Source: Patellaria atrata CBS 101060
Taxonomy: Eukaryota; Ascomycota; Dothideomycetes; Patellariales; Patellariaceae
Direction of reading: 5' to 3'
Assembly: GCA_010093705.1 (NCBI GenBank)
Contig: MU006096.1
Location: 801,908 to 865,907, forward strand
Length of the DNA: 64,000 nucleotides
Made by a program: the position numbers and the translations under genes. The notes under the pieces are model-generated. The model did no database searches. It had not been told where the DNA came from and saw only the letters and a program-made list of their open reading frames with translations. Of this stretch, positions 33,586-45,250 are shown in pieces (the first letter of the stretch is position 1; each line of letters opens with the position of its first letter).

Positions 33586-34886
33586 ATGTCTTCACCAGCA
33601 CCTGAGGAAGTTGGTGCTACGGATGAGAGAACGCAGAGAAGGCAGAGCATTGGAAGATATGTCAAAAGATTGAGGACGGTACTGCGTAGAGGAAGCTCGG
33701 CCAGAGGAGTACCAGCTGCCAGCTCGACCCAACCAGAACCCATCGTGGAACCACAAGCTGCTGAAGCAACACCAGATGCTCCAGCTACTCCAGCTCCTGC
33801 ACCTGCACCTGCACCTGTTCAATCTGAGGAGGTTCCTTCGAGCAATATCATCGTCCCTGATCCTGAGTACACGTCGTAAGTTGCTTAACTGACCCTTGTG
33901 CTACAGCTATATACTAATTCTCGTGCAGACTTCCTATAACTCAGCTTCCACCAGTAACCTCTACTCTTGGTGCTAATTCCTATGTACGAACTGCTGCTCA
34001 ACAAGAGCGGGCCAGAGCTCTCTTTGCTAAATACGGTCTCACTCTGGACTCTCATGAGTGGCTTACCACAAATACCACTACCAACATTCAACGTGTCGAG
34101 AAACCAATCCGAATGCGTGTCCGTCGAGCGTGCCATCGTTGCCAGACTACCTTTGGAACTGACCGTATATGTACCAATTGTGAGCACAAACGTTGCAAGA
34201 AGTGCCCACGTTTCCCTGAGAAGAATACGGAGAAGAAGAGCAAGGACACCATGAAGGAAGGTTATGTTGGGGAGATGGGAGAATACATGAAGATTAGAGC
34301 AAAGCCCAACAAGGCTCTTTTAACGGAACCCATCCGGCCGAGTCAACAAGATCCAATCTACAGGCCCATCAAGCAGAGAGTCCGTCGCGTGTGCCACCGT
34401 TGCAACACTACCTTCCTGTCTCCTTTAGCCAAGACATGTGAAAACTGCTCTCACGTCCGCTGTACCAAGTGTCCGCGCGAACCTGCCAAGTATCAGAAAT
34501 GGCCTCAAGGTTATCCTGGTGACGAAGCATATAACAGTTCAGACGAAGAAGGGTTCAACAAAGTTGAACAGTGGAAACCTCCCAGAAGGACGTATAGGAA
34601 ACCTCGTCAAAGGGTGAGGTGGAATTGTCAAAATTGTGACACACTGTTCGTGAGTAGGGAGAGAAATTGTGCAAAATGTGGTCACGAACGCTGCGAGAAC
34701 TGTAAACGAAGCCCGTAAGTTAACGTAACCCCTCACTACAAGATATTTAATACTAATTCCTATTTCAGTTCTAAAAAAATCAAACAAGAACCAGTATATG
34801 ATCCGGAAGTCGTCAGATCTCTGGAGGCCAAGCTTGCGCATCTCGCCCTTCGTGGGCCTCAACATATGAGCGCTACTGCTGCTTGA
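33586..34886 (+). CDS. Triple zinc-ribbon-like protein of unknown function
   Basis: Exons 33586-33875, 33929-34714 and 34769-34886 encode 397 aa. After a disordered, Ala/Pro-rich N-terminus (PDAPATPAPAPAPAPVQSEE) come three copies of a module with three CxxC-like pairs: CHRCQTTF...CTNCEHKRCKKC (about 165-191), CHRCNTTF...CENCSHVRCTKC (about 252-280) and CQNCDTLF...CAKCGHERCENC (about 330-356). Each is preceded by basic residues (MRVRRA, QRVRRV, QRVRWN). Six cysteines per module could bind metal. Similar 'RxxCHxC...CxxCxHxRC' proteins are common but uncharacterised in Leotiomycetes (recollection). DNA, RNA or protein binding is possible; no enzymatic motif is seen. It is the only intact multi-exon gene in the middle block. 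Confidence 0.85.
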
Positions 34887-37800
34887 CGAAAGTTTTCGAA
34901 ATTTTCTTCCATATAGACACGACGGTGGATGATTTGTAGGATGTTCATTTCACGATAATTCGATCTGTTTTGCTTCAATAACGTGCGCGGCTAGTGCAGA
35001 GGCAACGACCAGGGCACATGCAACCAGCAAGAGACGGACAGCACACGGCTCTAAGGATTATTCACTATGTACGGTATCTCCAAGCAAGGAGCCTAGGACC
35101 ATGTCGTCTCCCAAGCGCAATTTCTTCTATATAAATTCAAACATTACGCAAGGCGAAAACGCTTCATACTTTGCACTCTGTCCCTCTTGCAGTATCTCGA
35201 TCACTTTGTTGATATATTCCCTCGCGCCCCCAAACCAACCCCTCAGACGTTAGAAGTTTCCATCGCACAATTACAAACGTCTGTACGACCATCAAACCCA
35301 GGCTAAAAGCTCCGGGTATCACACAAAAGATGGGAAGTGGGGAATAAGCTCACGCTCAGCACCCAAGCATGCGGTCTGTGGGAAAAAGCTCACTCCACCC
35401 CCCAGAAACATCCGCCTTCGGAACTGTCGCTGTGTTTTTGTGCGACCAACCATCATACGATTCCAGGTGAAGAGATTATTGACAGCCGCCCCCTCTGAGA
35501 GCATTACACGATAACGGCTGTGTGTGTGGGTTGTCTTGGCGGATTGCTACGAGGGGGTTGAAGAGGGTCGTTCGGCTTTTTGTGGGTTGCGGGTTGCCGA
35601 TTTTGAAAGTTTGGCAGAAAGACATGCTAGCAATTCTAGTTCTATACCCCAGCCCTGCTCATACAATCGAAAGCAAAGTTCTCTATCACAGCTCTCTCTC
35701 CCTGTCATACAGTAGCAGAACAATTCACTAACTCTCACTCACCCAATCTCACCCTCGGTAAACTCCAAAAACCCCGAAAGAAAAAGAAAAGAGAGCAAAA
35801 TCTCACACCCACCTTCCACGCCACCAATAAATTCCTCTCACTCGCATCCAGCGACAAAGAGAAAACCCTAATGCAGAGAGAAACGGGAATAGTCGGTTCT
35901 CCCGGCGGCGCCATCAGGATCAATAACCTTTCGTCTTCCCAATCTCCTGACTGGCCCGTCGCCCCGTCTCCCAAGGAACGGTTGGGTGCGAATGTGCAAG
36001 GAAAAGGGGGGTTGGGTGTAAGCGCGTTTAAAGTGCTGGAATGTGGGTCTGCAGGCGCGCGTTGTGGTGTCACGGGAGGGGAGGGGAGGGGAGGGGAAGG
36101 GGGGGGGTTTCGGTGATTTTTCTGAATGTGAGCGGAATCGAGGGCCCTAATACTCATTTCTATATTGCAGTAATGTTGATATCGATATGAAAAAGACGAG
36201 AAAGGAATCTCTAAGCACGCTCTCCTCCAACTCTAAGAGTTCGTCAATGCACCGACCACGCCCCAGACTGGTGGGAAAAAGTCGAGTCAGAACTCTACAT
36301 GCAGCACTTTTCTCACCACTCCTGCGAAAATTCATCGATCCTGTACTCTAATACTCTTACTGTGCTCCTCCCGTCTATACCTTGCCCCTTGGGACTCTCC
36401 TACACACCTGCTACTGTATGGAACTGCTTCCGTCATGCATGCTGGGAACTGTAGAGGTGACTGATGAGTTGTTCGGTTCACCGTCATTCGGTGCGAGGCG
36501 CGTCTCGGGAGCGGGAAGAGCATTTGGTCCGCGGGTAAGTATGCGAGAGTGGGGTCTGGGATAGCCGTTGGGGGTTTGTTCTTGGTGGAGGGATATATCG
36601 TTGGTACAGTACAGGTTACTTTTTGGGTACATGATGCGATTGCAACTATACGGGTACTCGTATGGGTGCTGACCATTTCTATTGTTGCCCGTACTACATC
36701 ATCCGGTACAGTAGAGTACACCTTCAACACAACAGCAAGTACGCGCTCTATCATCGTACACCGTACCTCCAAAACCACAATATCTCACAACAGAACCTCA
36801 CCTCCTCCCATCCCAAAAACGCCTAAAGCGACAAACCCAAAAACTTTCCGACCCAACCCACCCAATCACCAAACCCGTTTGCACACCAAGGAGCTAAAAT
36901 TGGTCCCATCCCCGTTTTCCCCACACCAGCCAAGGTCGGCGAGGTCGAAAAGCGGGTCGCAGGGTGGTTGTCCGATCTCGCGCCCCGGGTACAGATCAAG
37001 CTGCTAAACTGCTAACGGGAAGACTGGGGGTTGTGATGGTTTGGGCGAGGTGCAGGTGAGGGGCTAGGGTTAGGTAGGGGTTCTGCAGGTGGGTATGGGT
37101 ATGATGTATGGGGGGTTGTATGAGTGACATTTTGTAGTGTGTACATCTCTTTAATACCATGCAGTTTGCTGCTGCGTGAGGTACTTCTATGGAGTACGAT
37201 TACTATTTGGAAGTTCCAAATCGTTGTTCTTGAGATTCTTTCCAAAAGTCAGCGAGATCTTTCATCCTTTCGGCGGAAAAGGATGCGGACGCGCCCGTTT
37301 CTTAGGGCTTGGTTCAGTTCGTGTTCCTCTTTTGCCATCCGTCATCGTCATCATTTTTCGTTCATCCTGCCCATGATGCCAAATTACCATGGAAAATTCG
37401 AATTATGTATATAGGTAGATCTTAACATTGGCCTCCTGTGATAGTCCTGCAGTTATGATCCCAAAAGCCCCCAATCCCGCGGGATCAACGGGAAGTGGGT
37501 CCCGCCTCGCTCCTACCCGTCCGGTACCGTCTCCCGGCCTGTTAAAACGCAAGCCATCCTGTACTCTACACTCCCTCAAGTCAACGGGTTATCGTTCGAT
37601 TAATATTACACTCCCACAGCAGTTTGTTGGAACTCTTCACTCTCGCATACCGTACGGGTAGTATCACGGCCAACGCGCGCCTGTCTCACTGCTGTCTGTG
37701 TTGTTGCAGTACTACCCCTAATTCCGGAGCTCTTTCTCGAAAATCTGATCTGGGGCGAGGGGTTGTCGGAGAATATGGCGATTGGGGGAAAGATGCGCGG

Positions 37801-38749
37801 TAGGGATGGCAAAGATTGGAGGAGGGGCTGAGATGTTGGAAGAAAGAAGGCCCGACTTTCTGTTTCCAAATTGCACGTCTGGAGTGGAATTCGTGGGATG
37901 CGGGGAGGCGATGTGGGTGGATCGGTGAGTTGCGGTGCAGCGGTCTTTCACTATTGACCGATGAACGGCACATATGTACGGTGTTTACGACAGAGTGCGC
38001 CGAGGCAGAATCACGCACCGAAGAGGCACAGTTTGCGTCTCGTTCTCACGTTCTTGGGTACCGGCTGGATAGGGGTCCCATTCGGTCCATTCCTTTGCCC
38101 CGGCGTCTCCGGTTCGACGTTATGTCTTTGAGATAAGAGATGTGATTGGGTTTAAGGAAAGGCGCTTAGACGGATCGGACCAGTTTATAGTACTGGCATG
38201 AGGAGAAATGATAGGGATGGTTGTATACTACTATAGGGTCATCCCGAACGGACAAAAGACGATAGGATAACAGCATGCAGGCCCAGGAATTTGAAACCGT
38301 AGGTAATATATAGACACACATGTGATTATACGTCTTAAAGTTCAAAAGTCTTCTGCAAGAGCTTGGAATTCATATGGAAATAACAAGGGTTCATGTGTGG
38401 CAATGCTTGGAGTGTTTTTGACATTCATTTTCATTTGAGTATGCTTGCCGCCATGGTATATAACATGAAGATTCACTCTGTTCATCTCTATTCTGAATAA
38501 CAATGCTCGGTCTCTATATAGTACATGTACGTTTGCTAGACATCTACCGGGGGGCCGTCAAGTCTAGAATTTTATAAGTTCTGTAACGTCCACATGGTCG
38601 GGCTATGGCAACGCAGTTTGGAATCCTCACCCTAATCACATTTAACGATGTGTAGTAGCCGATTCTTTCCGTCACATTGGGGTATGTTTCAAATTGGCCA
38701 TTATTCGTGCGGCTCTGAAGCCCCATATATATCTCCTCGTGTCTCTGGT
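34887..38749. other. Long intergenic region, no supported gene
   Basis: About 3.9 kb. All frames are short and overlap on both strands. It contains a G-run tract at 36074-36107, many GTAC-containing words around 36600-36770 and C/T-rich tracts near 35740-35870. The compositional unevenness suggests regulatory or transcribed non-coding sequence, or decayed sequence; no decision is possible from sequence alone. Confidence 0.45.
36074..36107 (+). other. G-run tract able to form a G-quadruplex
   Basis: Five runs of four G (or three) separated by single A, then a run of nine G. Five or more G-runs with one-base loops meet the usual G-quadruplex pattern. Confidence 0.8.
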
Positions 38750-38923
38750 TGTCATGGCTTAACCTCAGATGGAAGCTGAAAGGTATATTACTATATATAC
38801 ATGAAGCTTAAACTTTAAGGAAAGAAAGTGTTGGGATAGCCTATGCTGTTCTACTAAAGTACAGTATGACTAAGCCGCTGGATCATACAAGGCACTTATA
38901 CCTATCGGGTCCAACCCGTAACA
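38750..38923 (-). repeat. Left arm of a long inverted repeat (LTR-like or foldback end)
   Basis: Read on the minus strand it begins TGTTACGGGTTGGACCCGAT and continues collinearly with the right arm for about 170 bp, with scattered differences. Terminal TGT is LTR-like, but the two copies point away from each other, so a foldback transposon end is equally possible. Confidence 0.75.
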
Positions 38924-39051
38924 CCTTACCGCTGATAGCGTTCCCTCGCATTGTATTGTTAACTAATCCCTTTTAAGTATCTTGAATCCCTTTATCGTAT
39001 TGAAGAATTCCCGGAAAGTAAGACATATAGCTACGGGAATGATCTAGCTAT
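38924..39051 (+). repeat. Spacer carrying the MITE core, third copy
   Basis: Between the inverted arms, about 38958-39045 matches the core of the two MITE copies (AACTAATCCCTTTTAAGT, then GTATTGAAGAATTCC, AGTAAGACATATAG) at clearly lower identity. The short terminal repeats of the MITE are not recognisable here. Confidence 0.65.
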
Positions 39052-39213
39052 TGTCACGGGTTAGACCCGATAGGTATAAGTGTCTTGGATGATCCAGCGG
39101 CTTAACTTTAGCAGAACAGCATATGCTGTCTCAATACTTTCTTTCCTTAAGTTTAAGCTTCATGTACATATAGCAATATACCTTTCAGCTTCCATCTGAG
39201 GTTGAGCCATAAC
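39052..39213 (+). repeat. Right arm of the long inverted repeat
   Basis: Begins TGTCACGGGTTAGACCCGAT and mirrors the left arm through the segment complementary to AACCTCAGATGGAAGCTGAA. Weaker similarity seems to go on to about 39260. Differences between arms indicate an old element. Confidence 0.75.
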
Positions 39214-39864
39214 AGCTATTAGCGGTATATAGTCGAGAGCTGTATATATTCCTCGTCTCCAGGCCAGCCTCCGCAACATTAACTGCCGATTAAGAATCGG
39301 TTTTCTTATGAGGTAGTATTCGATGAATTGACCTGAATGTTGTCGCCGCATACCCCGCCTGTATTTGTCTCCGCCATGTTCATCTCATCCTGAGCTGTCG
39401 ATTCCAACCGCCTTGAATGTTATATGGGCTGATAATTCTTCGCATGCGAGTTTGTACAGGAATAGAAAAACTCATCCTCAGCTGTTTGATTGATTAGTTC
39501 TTTTCTATTGTCTGATGCGGTCACTTTATGAGGGAGCATGTGGACGGGCCTATATTAAGAAAAAAAAAAAAACCTACCATCTAGTCGGAGGAAACCCTAT
39601 GTTCACCCCACGTAGCTTGGGGCCCTCAGTAGTTCTATTAAATAGTATATATACTGCCCAAATGAGTGTGTGTTCTGAATACATGCTTTATGCTTCCAGA
39701 ACAACCCAATTTATTAGATATACAACATTTCAATAGCCACGGCCTTCTATCAGAACCCGTACTAGTTTGTTGACAAATAATATCATTGTGAATACTTCTC
39801 TAACGTTGGCTCGACATACTCATGTACCCACTACTAATCATGCGCAGGCCTTAGTCTTTCGACA
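39214..39864. other. Intergenic, no gene recognised
   Basis: About 650 bp, AT-rich, with an A run at 39558-39572. No coding feature seen. Confidence 0.5.
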
Positions 39865-40215
39865 ATGTCTCCTATCTCGAAATCCATTTTCAAGAAGTTC
39901 CTCAACTTAATGCCTAAGTCCACAGTAATTCAAAAGGCAGTCAATACTGAGTGTGGCAGGTGTCTTTGGCCTTCCCAAACCTCCAAGAATGACCAAAAGT
40001 ACAACTTCCGGGCAGATAAAGGCTCCGATCTACCAGGTGGCAAGGTCGAGTTGATCATTCAAGCCAACAAGAATGCGGAAAATAAGGGCGTCCGAGAGAA
40101 TGTACAGCAGGATAGTCACAGAATCGTTGCGAAGGTTGTTGTTGATCCAACTAATGACCCTTCGGGAAGCTCTGTGGAGGACGATGCGCTGAACTCGTTT
40201 GAAAAGAAGAACTGA
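39865..40215 (+). CDS. Small basic protein of unknown function
   Basis: Uninterrupted 116-aa frame starting MSPISKSIFKKFLNLMPKST after an ACA context. It contains a lone CGRC (TECGRCLWPSQTS) and charged stretches ending ALNSFEKKN. No family recognised. It sits between the inverted repeat and MITE copy 2, so chance or a decayed gene remain possible. Confidence 0.4.
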   Translation: MSPISKSIFKKFLNLMPKSTVIQKAVNTECGRCLWPSQTSKNDQKYNFRADKGSDLPGGKVELIIQANKNAENKGVRENVQQDSHRIVAKVVVDPTNDPSGSSVEDDALNSFEKKN

Positions 40216-40441
40216 GCTATAGAATATTATACGGCTGTCAGTATAAGCGATCTGAGGAAATAATAGGCGGAACTTCGGGCGTATGGGTCTTGGCAAGGAA
40301 CGACGGATATCTTGTCAGAGAGCGTTCTTCTCTCTTCATCAATTTGTTCTTCGTCAATGAGTACTGTTTGTTATGTGATGCTCGTGCCTCTGGAGATACT
40401 GGCCTTGGCATCATTACTTATATATTAGTTAATACTCTACA

Positions 40442-40603
40442 ACGTCCTGTTATATACGGTAGAGAGCGTGATCCTTCCCACAACTATACGTCTTGCTTCA
40501 TCAGGTATTCTTCGATATAATAAAGAAAATTTAATCACTTAAAGAGGATTAGTTAATAAATAATGTGAAGGAATGCTATTCACCGTATGCAACAGGATGC
40601 TGT
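40442..40603 (-). mobile_element. MITE-like palindromic repeat, copy 2
   Basis: About 162 bp in opposite orientation to copy 1. On the minus strand it starts ACAGCATCCTGTTGCATACG, has the core TATCGAAGAATACCTGATGA followed by AGCAAGACGT, and ends ACCGTATATAACAGGACGT. The terminal sequences are near mirror images. It lies in the intergenic stretch before the broken kinase gene. Confidence 0.75.
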
Positions 40604-40792
40604 GCGAGCTCCAGCTGTGACCTGAGCCAGAATTACCCTCAATTTCACTAGTTCAACGCACAATCGTCTTTCGAGCTCCTTTGTCATCTCCTTGTTAATC
40701 TCTTTTTGAATATGATACTCACTTGATGCTTTTACAAGAATATCCCTAAGTCTCGTTACATTTCTCGCTGGTCTTTTTGTTACAACCGCGTA

Positions 40793-42509
40793 ATGTCATC
40801 ATCTCGTAAACTTACCGAGGATTACCGGCTTTTTAATTACACTAATGGTCGTTGGCTCTGGAATGAAAGGCAACAACTCGATGCTCGATACCAGCGCTTC
40901 AATGTTGAGAAACTTGGAAAAGTTGCGAGTGAGGCAATAGGTTCGACTGGATGCATTCTCGTTGGAAAAGATTGGTGAGGGCAATTACAACAAAGCATTT
41001 CGGCTTATCATGCAAGATGGTCAGAAAGTCATAGCAAAGATCCCCAATCCGAATGCTGGCCCTGCCGGATATACAACTGCATCAGAAGTAGTTAGTTTGG
41101 ACTTTGTCAAAACCATCTTGACCCTACCTGCGCCAAAGGTACTGGCTTGGAGTACGACGAAGAGGAATCCCGTCGAGTCTGAATACATCATCATGGAGGA
41201 GGCAAAAGGGAGCCAGCTTCACAAACTCTGGCAAAAATTAGAACTGAGAGCAAAACGTGACATCGTTCGCGAGATTGTCGAGGTTGAGAAGAAAGTGCTC
41301 TCCGTATCGTTTGATAAGTACGTCACCTACCTGCATCTACACAATGTAGGATGTAATTCCATCGTGGTGCTAACATTTCTTAATAGAATTGGATCGCTAT
41401 AATTCAAGGATAGTGGATTTGCAGACTTCGGAAGCGCTAAAGCTACAGCAACATCCCCAGAATTGGAAGAAATCATCGAATCACGCTTCTCCATCGGGCC
41501 GATTGTCCGAAGAGAGTTCTGGGCAAAAGAACGAAGTGATATGAGTCAATACCACGGTCCATGTATATTTTCATATCGTCTTGAGCATGCTGTTTGAGCT
41601 GATGGATTTGTGTAGGGAGATCAACAGATCAATACTTCGAGTCGATCGCCCGACGAGAGATTGATTGGATAAAGACGTACGCAGACCCTCAGAAAGTGAT
41701 AACAAATCCATGGTTGTACACATCAGACAAACAAAACTGCCCGGATGCCCACATATCGTCGCTTCGCAAGTTTATATCCGCCATTCCTAATATTGTCTCG
41801 AAGGATCACGATCTAGTTTCTCCCCGGCTCTGGCACCTAGATTTCCATCCTGGGAACATATACGTCGATGAGAATGGCCAAATATCAAGCATCATTGACT
41901 GGTAAGGAGCATGGACGTCTCCCTTATTCATTGGAGCTAACCCACCAATGGTTCTAGATTACTCCGTCGAGATGATGATGAAGCTACCAGATAACTTCAA
42001 ACAACTTGATGAGACCGTAAAAGACCAGTTGCGATATCAAGTCGCCCAGTCAATCTTGATATGCTCATATGAGACGCGTACTGCGAATGAGAACCCTTTA
42101 ATGCACAAAATGATGAGGTATCCACAAGGGAAAACGTTGAAGGAGCTTGAAGCTTTCGCTAATGCTACTTGGGATAACTGTTTGTTTCCCTTTCGAGAAT
42201 GCTTAATTCGCATAGAAAGGCAAGTTCAAAACAACTAATTTTGTTTAAAGCGGGTACGCTAACACTTTTCGAAGAGAATGGGATGACTTTTGCTCAGACA
42301 GGCCATGTCCGTATCAATTTTCTATCGAGGAGCTCGGACAACATCAAGGAGAAAGTATAGCGTTCAACGAGAGCCAAGAGTTTTGGGCCTCAGTAGGTAA
42401 AATCGTAAGCGACGAAGGATACGTTTCCGAAGAGGATTTTAGAAAAGGCATTGAGATATTCCAAAGCTTGCGAGAAAGTGGTCTGAATACTCTGTCCGAT
42501 AAAGACTGA
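40793..42509 (+). pseudogene. Broken Aim9/APH-type phosphotransferase gene
   Basis: The segments together follow the fungal 'altered inheritance of mitochondria protein 9'/aminoglycoside-phosphotransferase-like kinase family: FNYTNGRWLWNERQQLDARY, the Gly-rich loop GEGNYNKAF, IIMEEAKGSQL, the Brenner-type HLDFHPGNIYVD with catalytic Asp and Asn, and SIIDW. It is broken by a frameshift between 40950 and 40970 (before LEKIGEGNY), a TAA at 41400-41402 where the family has Tyr, and a TAA at 41903-41905 where IIDWQG is expected (CAA to TAA). The last intron (42220-42274) has a GC donor (GCAAGT) with a CTAAC branch point. Such kinases phosphorylate small molecules; the fungal substrate is unknown. 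Confidence 0.8.
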
Positions 42510-43245
42510 GAGGATTTTGAGAAGCAAACACGTTGGGTTTTGAATATTGGGACATGACGCGCTCGGTATGAAGTTACTGCACTTGTTGGCGAGAGGTGGA
42601 ACTCAAAATCCGACATCAAGTGTACCCTTATGTAAGATACATGTACTCGAAGCCGGCATCTCAGGGCGAACAAGTTGCTGTAAAACGCTCATCCACGGTG
42701 CCATGCGAGAGGTGTAGACAATTACTGCCGACTGTGATGACTTTACAACAGTAAAGTAAAATGTATACATTTATTTTCACCATTCCTCCTTTGAATTGAC
42801 TATTGGAATACGAACTGTGTGTATAAGTTCTTTGTACCTTCTCTTTCACCAACATTCCCATGGTGAACCATTAAAAGGTACAAGGCCCGGGACGCTGTGT
42901 AATCTCCCCGTCCTCTCGGATTATGATGGGATCGTCTATAAATAAGAAAGAACTGGCATTATGAAACTAAACACCAGAGTGCGTGATCGATTTACCTTCA
43001 CTTCCATTGCCATTCCCATCTTGTGGTGGTGTACCAGGAGGACGAATAAGGTCTCGTCCATTTCGGAATGCCGCAACGGGGTAGGAGATACCCTCAAAAA
43101 AGCAAAAGCCATAATGAATCGAAAAAGACCATCCCAAGTCCAGAAGTTTTTGGATAGCTCTAGCGATATTTAAAAAAAAATTTGTGCCTACAGCAACTTC
43201 TCTCTCAGACCAGATTTAAAACTAGAGAGAAAATGAGAGCATAGT
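42510..43245. other. Intergenic, no gene recognised
   Basis: About 740 bp. Contains the second copy of the 18-mer GAACAAGTTGCTGTAAAA (42668-42685). No coding feature seen. Confidence 0.5.
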
Positions 43246-45250
43246 TTATGTAATACGCTGCAGCTTTTCCTCCCAGCCATTCATTGCTTCCCCGTCCATG
43301 ATACCATGAACATAGCAATCTGCAATATCTTATCAATACTATGTTCTAAGCGCGATAGGGAAGATTGTCCAGTCCTGAGGGAATATTACTCACTTTCAAT
43401 AAGCTGATAGCATCCAGCATGTTCCGATTCCTCAGAATATGGTCCCAGAATAAAGGGAACCTGACTTCCGAGGAGAATGAACATGTGGTCTCCCGGTTCT
43501 GGTGTCTGTTTGATGGTGAAAGTAACCCAGACCAAAATAACCTCGTTGAGTTATGAAGAAATTATAACCCTCCCTGCTCGAGTAGGAGCGCATTAGGAAG
43601 CCTTCATCGTAAGGTAACTTTGTGAACACCGGATCTTGACCTAGTCGTTTAACTGGAGGACTAAGTTTCATATCCCAATGGGGGGTCCATGAAAAAACAT
43701 CAAGAATATCTCCGTATATATTCGCGGGTAAAGCCGTAAGATCAAAACCCTGCCACGGAATCGCTATCCTCAAATTACCGCTACCGTCATACTTCAGGGG
43801 GTCGTATATGGATATTATACGATCAAAATATACTCCGCTCGTAGTGAGACGAAATCTATGATATTCAATCTGGGGCATCGCAAGATTGAGAGAACAAGAG
43901 TAAAACTCTCACTCTAAAACACGGCGAAACCTCATGTTAAACGCTACTGACTTGGTATCATTTGTAAAAGTCTCTGGTTCTTCTTCCAATGACCAGTTGA
44001 AGTTAGGGACCCAGGATGGTAGTGATTAATCCGAAAATCGCGCCCCGATGAGAATTCTGAGGTTTCTCTCCTGAATTATTTCTGCCACAGCCGCAGATGC
44101 CCATACATCCTGTCTGTCCAAAAAGTAGTCCGGCTCAATCCTTTGCGGTCCAGATTTAAGCCTAGAAAGACCTAATAAAGTATATACCTTATCACGCTGA
44201 TCTGACGCTTTCCTAGTCGAATATTCTTGTATCAGATCGGACAGACGCATGCTATTACCAAGATGTAGATATATTTCAAGCAGGAGTTCCAAGCTAAGAC
44301 CGAGTTTCAAGTGGTGGAGAGATTCAGTGCTGGTCTCTAGTTCTGGAACTTTTTCATTATAACACTTCTCAAATTCTATTTGTAACGAGCCGGGAGGAAT
44401 TGCGAAAGGGTCTAATACGAAGAGGATATCCTTAGAGAGTGCGAAATCCTGTACTGTCCATATACGTTGGAACTGCAGACAGAATGCTTTTAGTTCGGTT
44501 GTTATTCGAGTGTAATCGAAAGAAATCTGCATACCTACCCACTCAGCATGTTGGAATTGATCGACAAACCTTTGCAGAGATTGAATCCCCAGCTTGGTAA
44601 CCACATGCTTCCGTATGAATCGATGGTATGTGCTGCTTTTGAATACAGCACGATCCAAGATATTACGAAAGTGACCAAAAGTGATGAATAGGACGAGCAA
44701 CGCGGAAAAGAGCGGGCCCTGCGCGGCTCTACACAGATACTTTGTACGGGACCACAATAGTTGTAGGAGGACCATCCGGCTACTAGACTGGTTAAACCAA
44801 GTTAACAAACGGGCTATGTCTCGAACTGTCCTCTTGTCCGAATCCTCGGTGCATATATCACCAATCCAGACGAAAGTAGCAATGGCGTTAGAATATATTT
44901 CCCCCATGAGAGCGACTTGGTAAGATCTCTCTTTATCGTCGGTTTGACGGATACAGATAGCATCGATCCACACCACCAAGGCAAGGTCAGGGCACCTTAT
45001 GCGTTTCAAGACGGTGAAAAAATTGATAGGGACTTTCCATGGTACATTATCGATGAAAATCTCGGTGATATTTGGGTCGCCCCAAACGTAAGACAAGGTG
45101 GTATATTTGGGTTTATTATCTAACGAAACGACAAACAGAGAACAGGATATCGGATCATCCCACTTCCCAGAAGCAGCGTTAGAAGTCTGATCTGCCTTCC
45201 CGTGAGTTCTTCGTTCATATTTGAGCCCAAAAGGAGAGTCGAGGGTTGAA
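43246..45250 (-). pseudogene. Broken HET-domain (heterokaryon incompatibility) gene, fossil
   Basis: The N-terminal half carries the HET signature: TTLSYVWGDPNITEIFIDN, VVWIDAICIRQTDDKERSYQ and VALMGEIYSNAIATFVWIGD. The C-terminal part has the usual LPSWVP, FRLTTSGVYFDRI, RGYFGLG and a last exon reading CYVHGIMDGEAMNGWEEKL. HET proteins trigger cell death when incompatible hyphae fuse. The gene is a relic with about three breaks, and its beginning is not resolved. It marks the right edge of the accessory block. Confidence 0.85.

Noticed and set aside
40793-42509. Antibiotic resistance gene
   Set aside because: Although in the APH superfamily, the sequence fits the fungal Aim9-like group, not bacterial aminoglycoside resistance enzymes, and it is broken.
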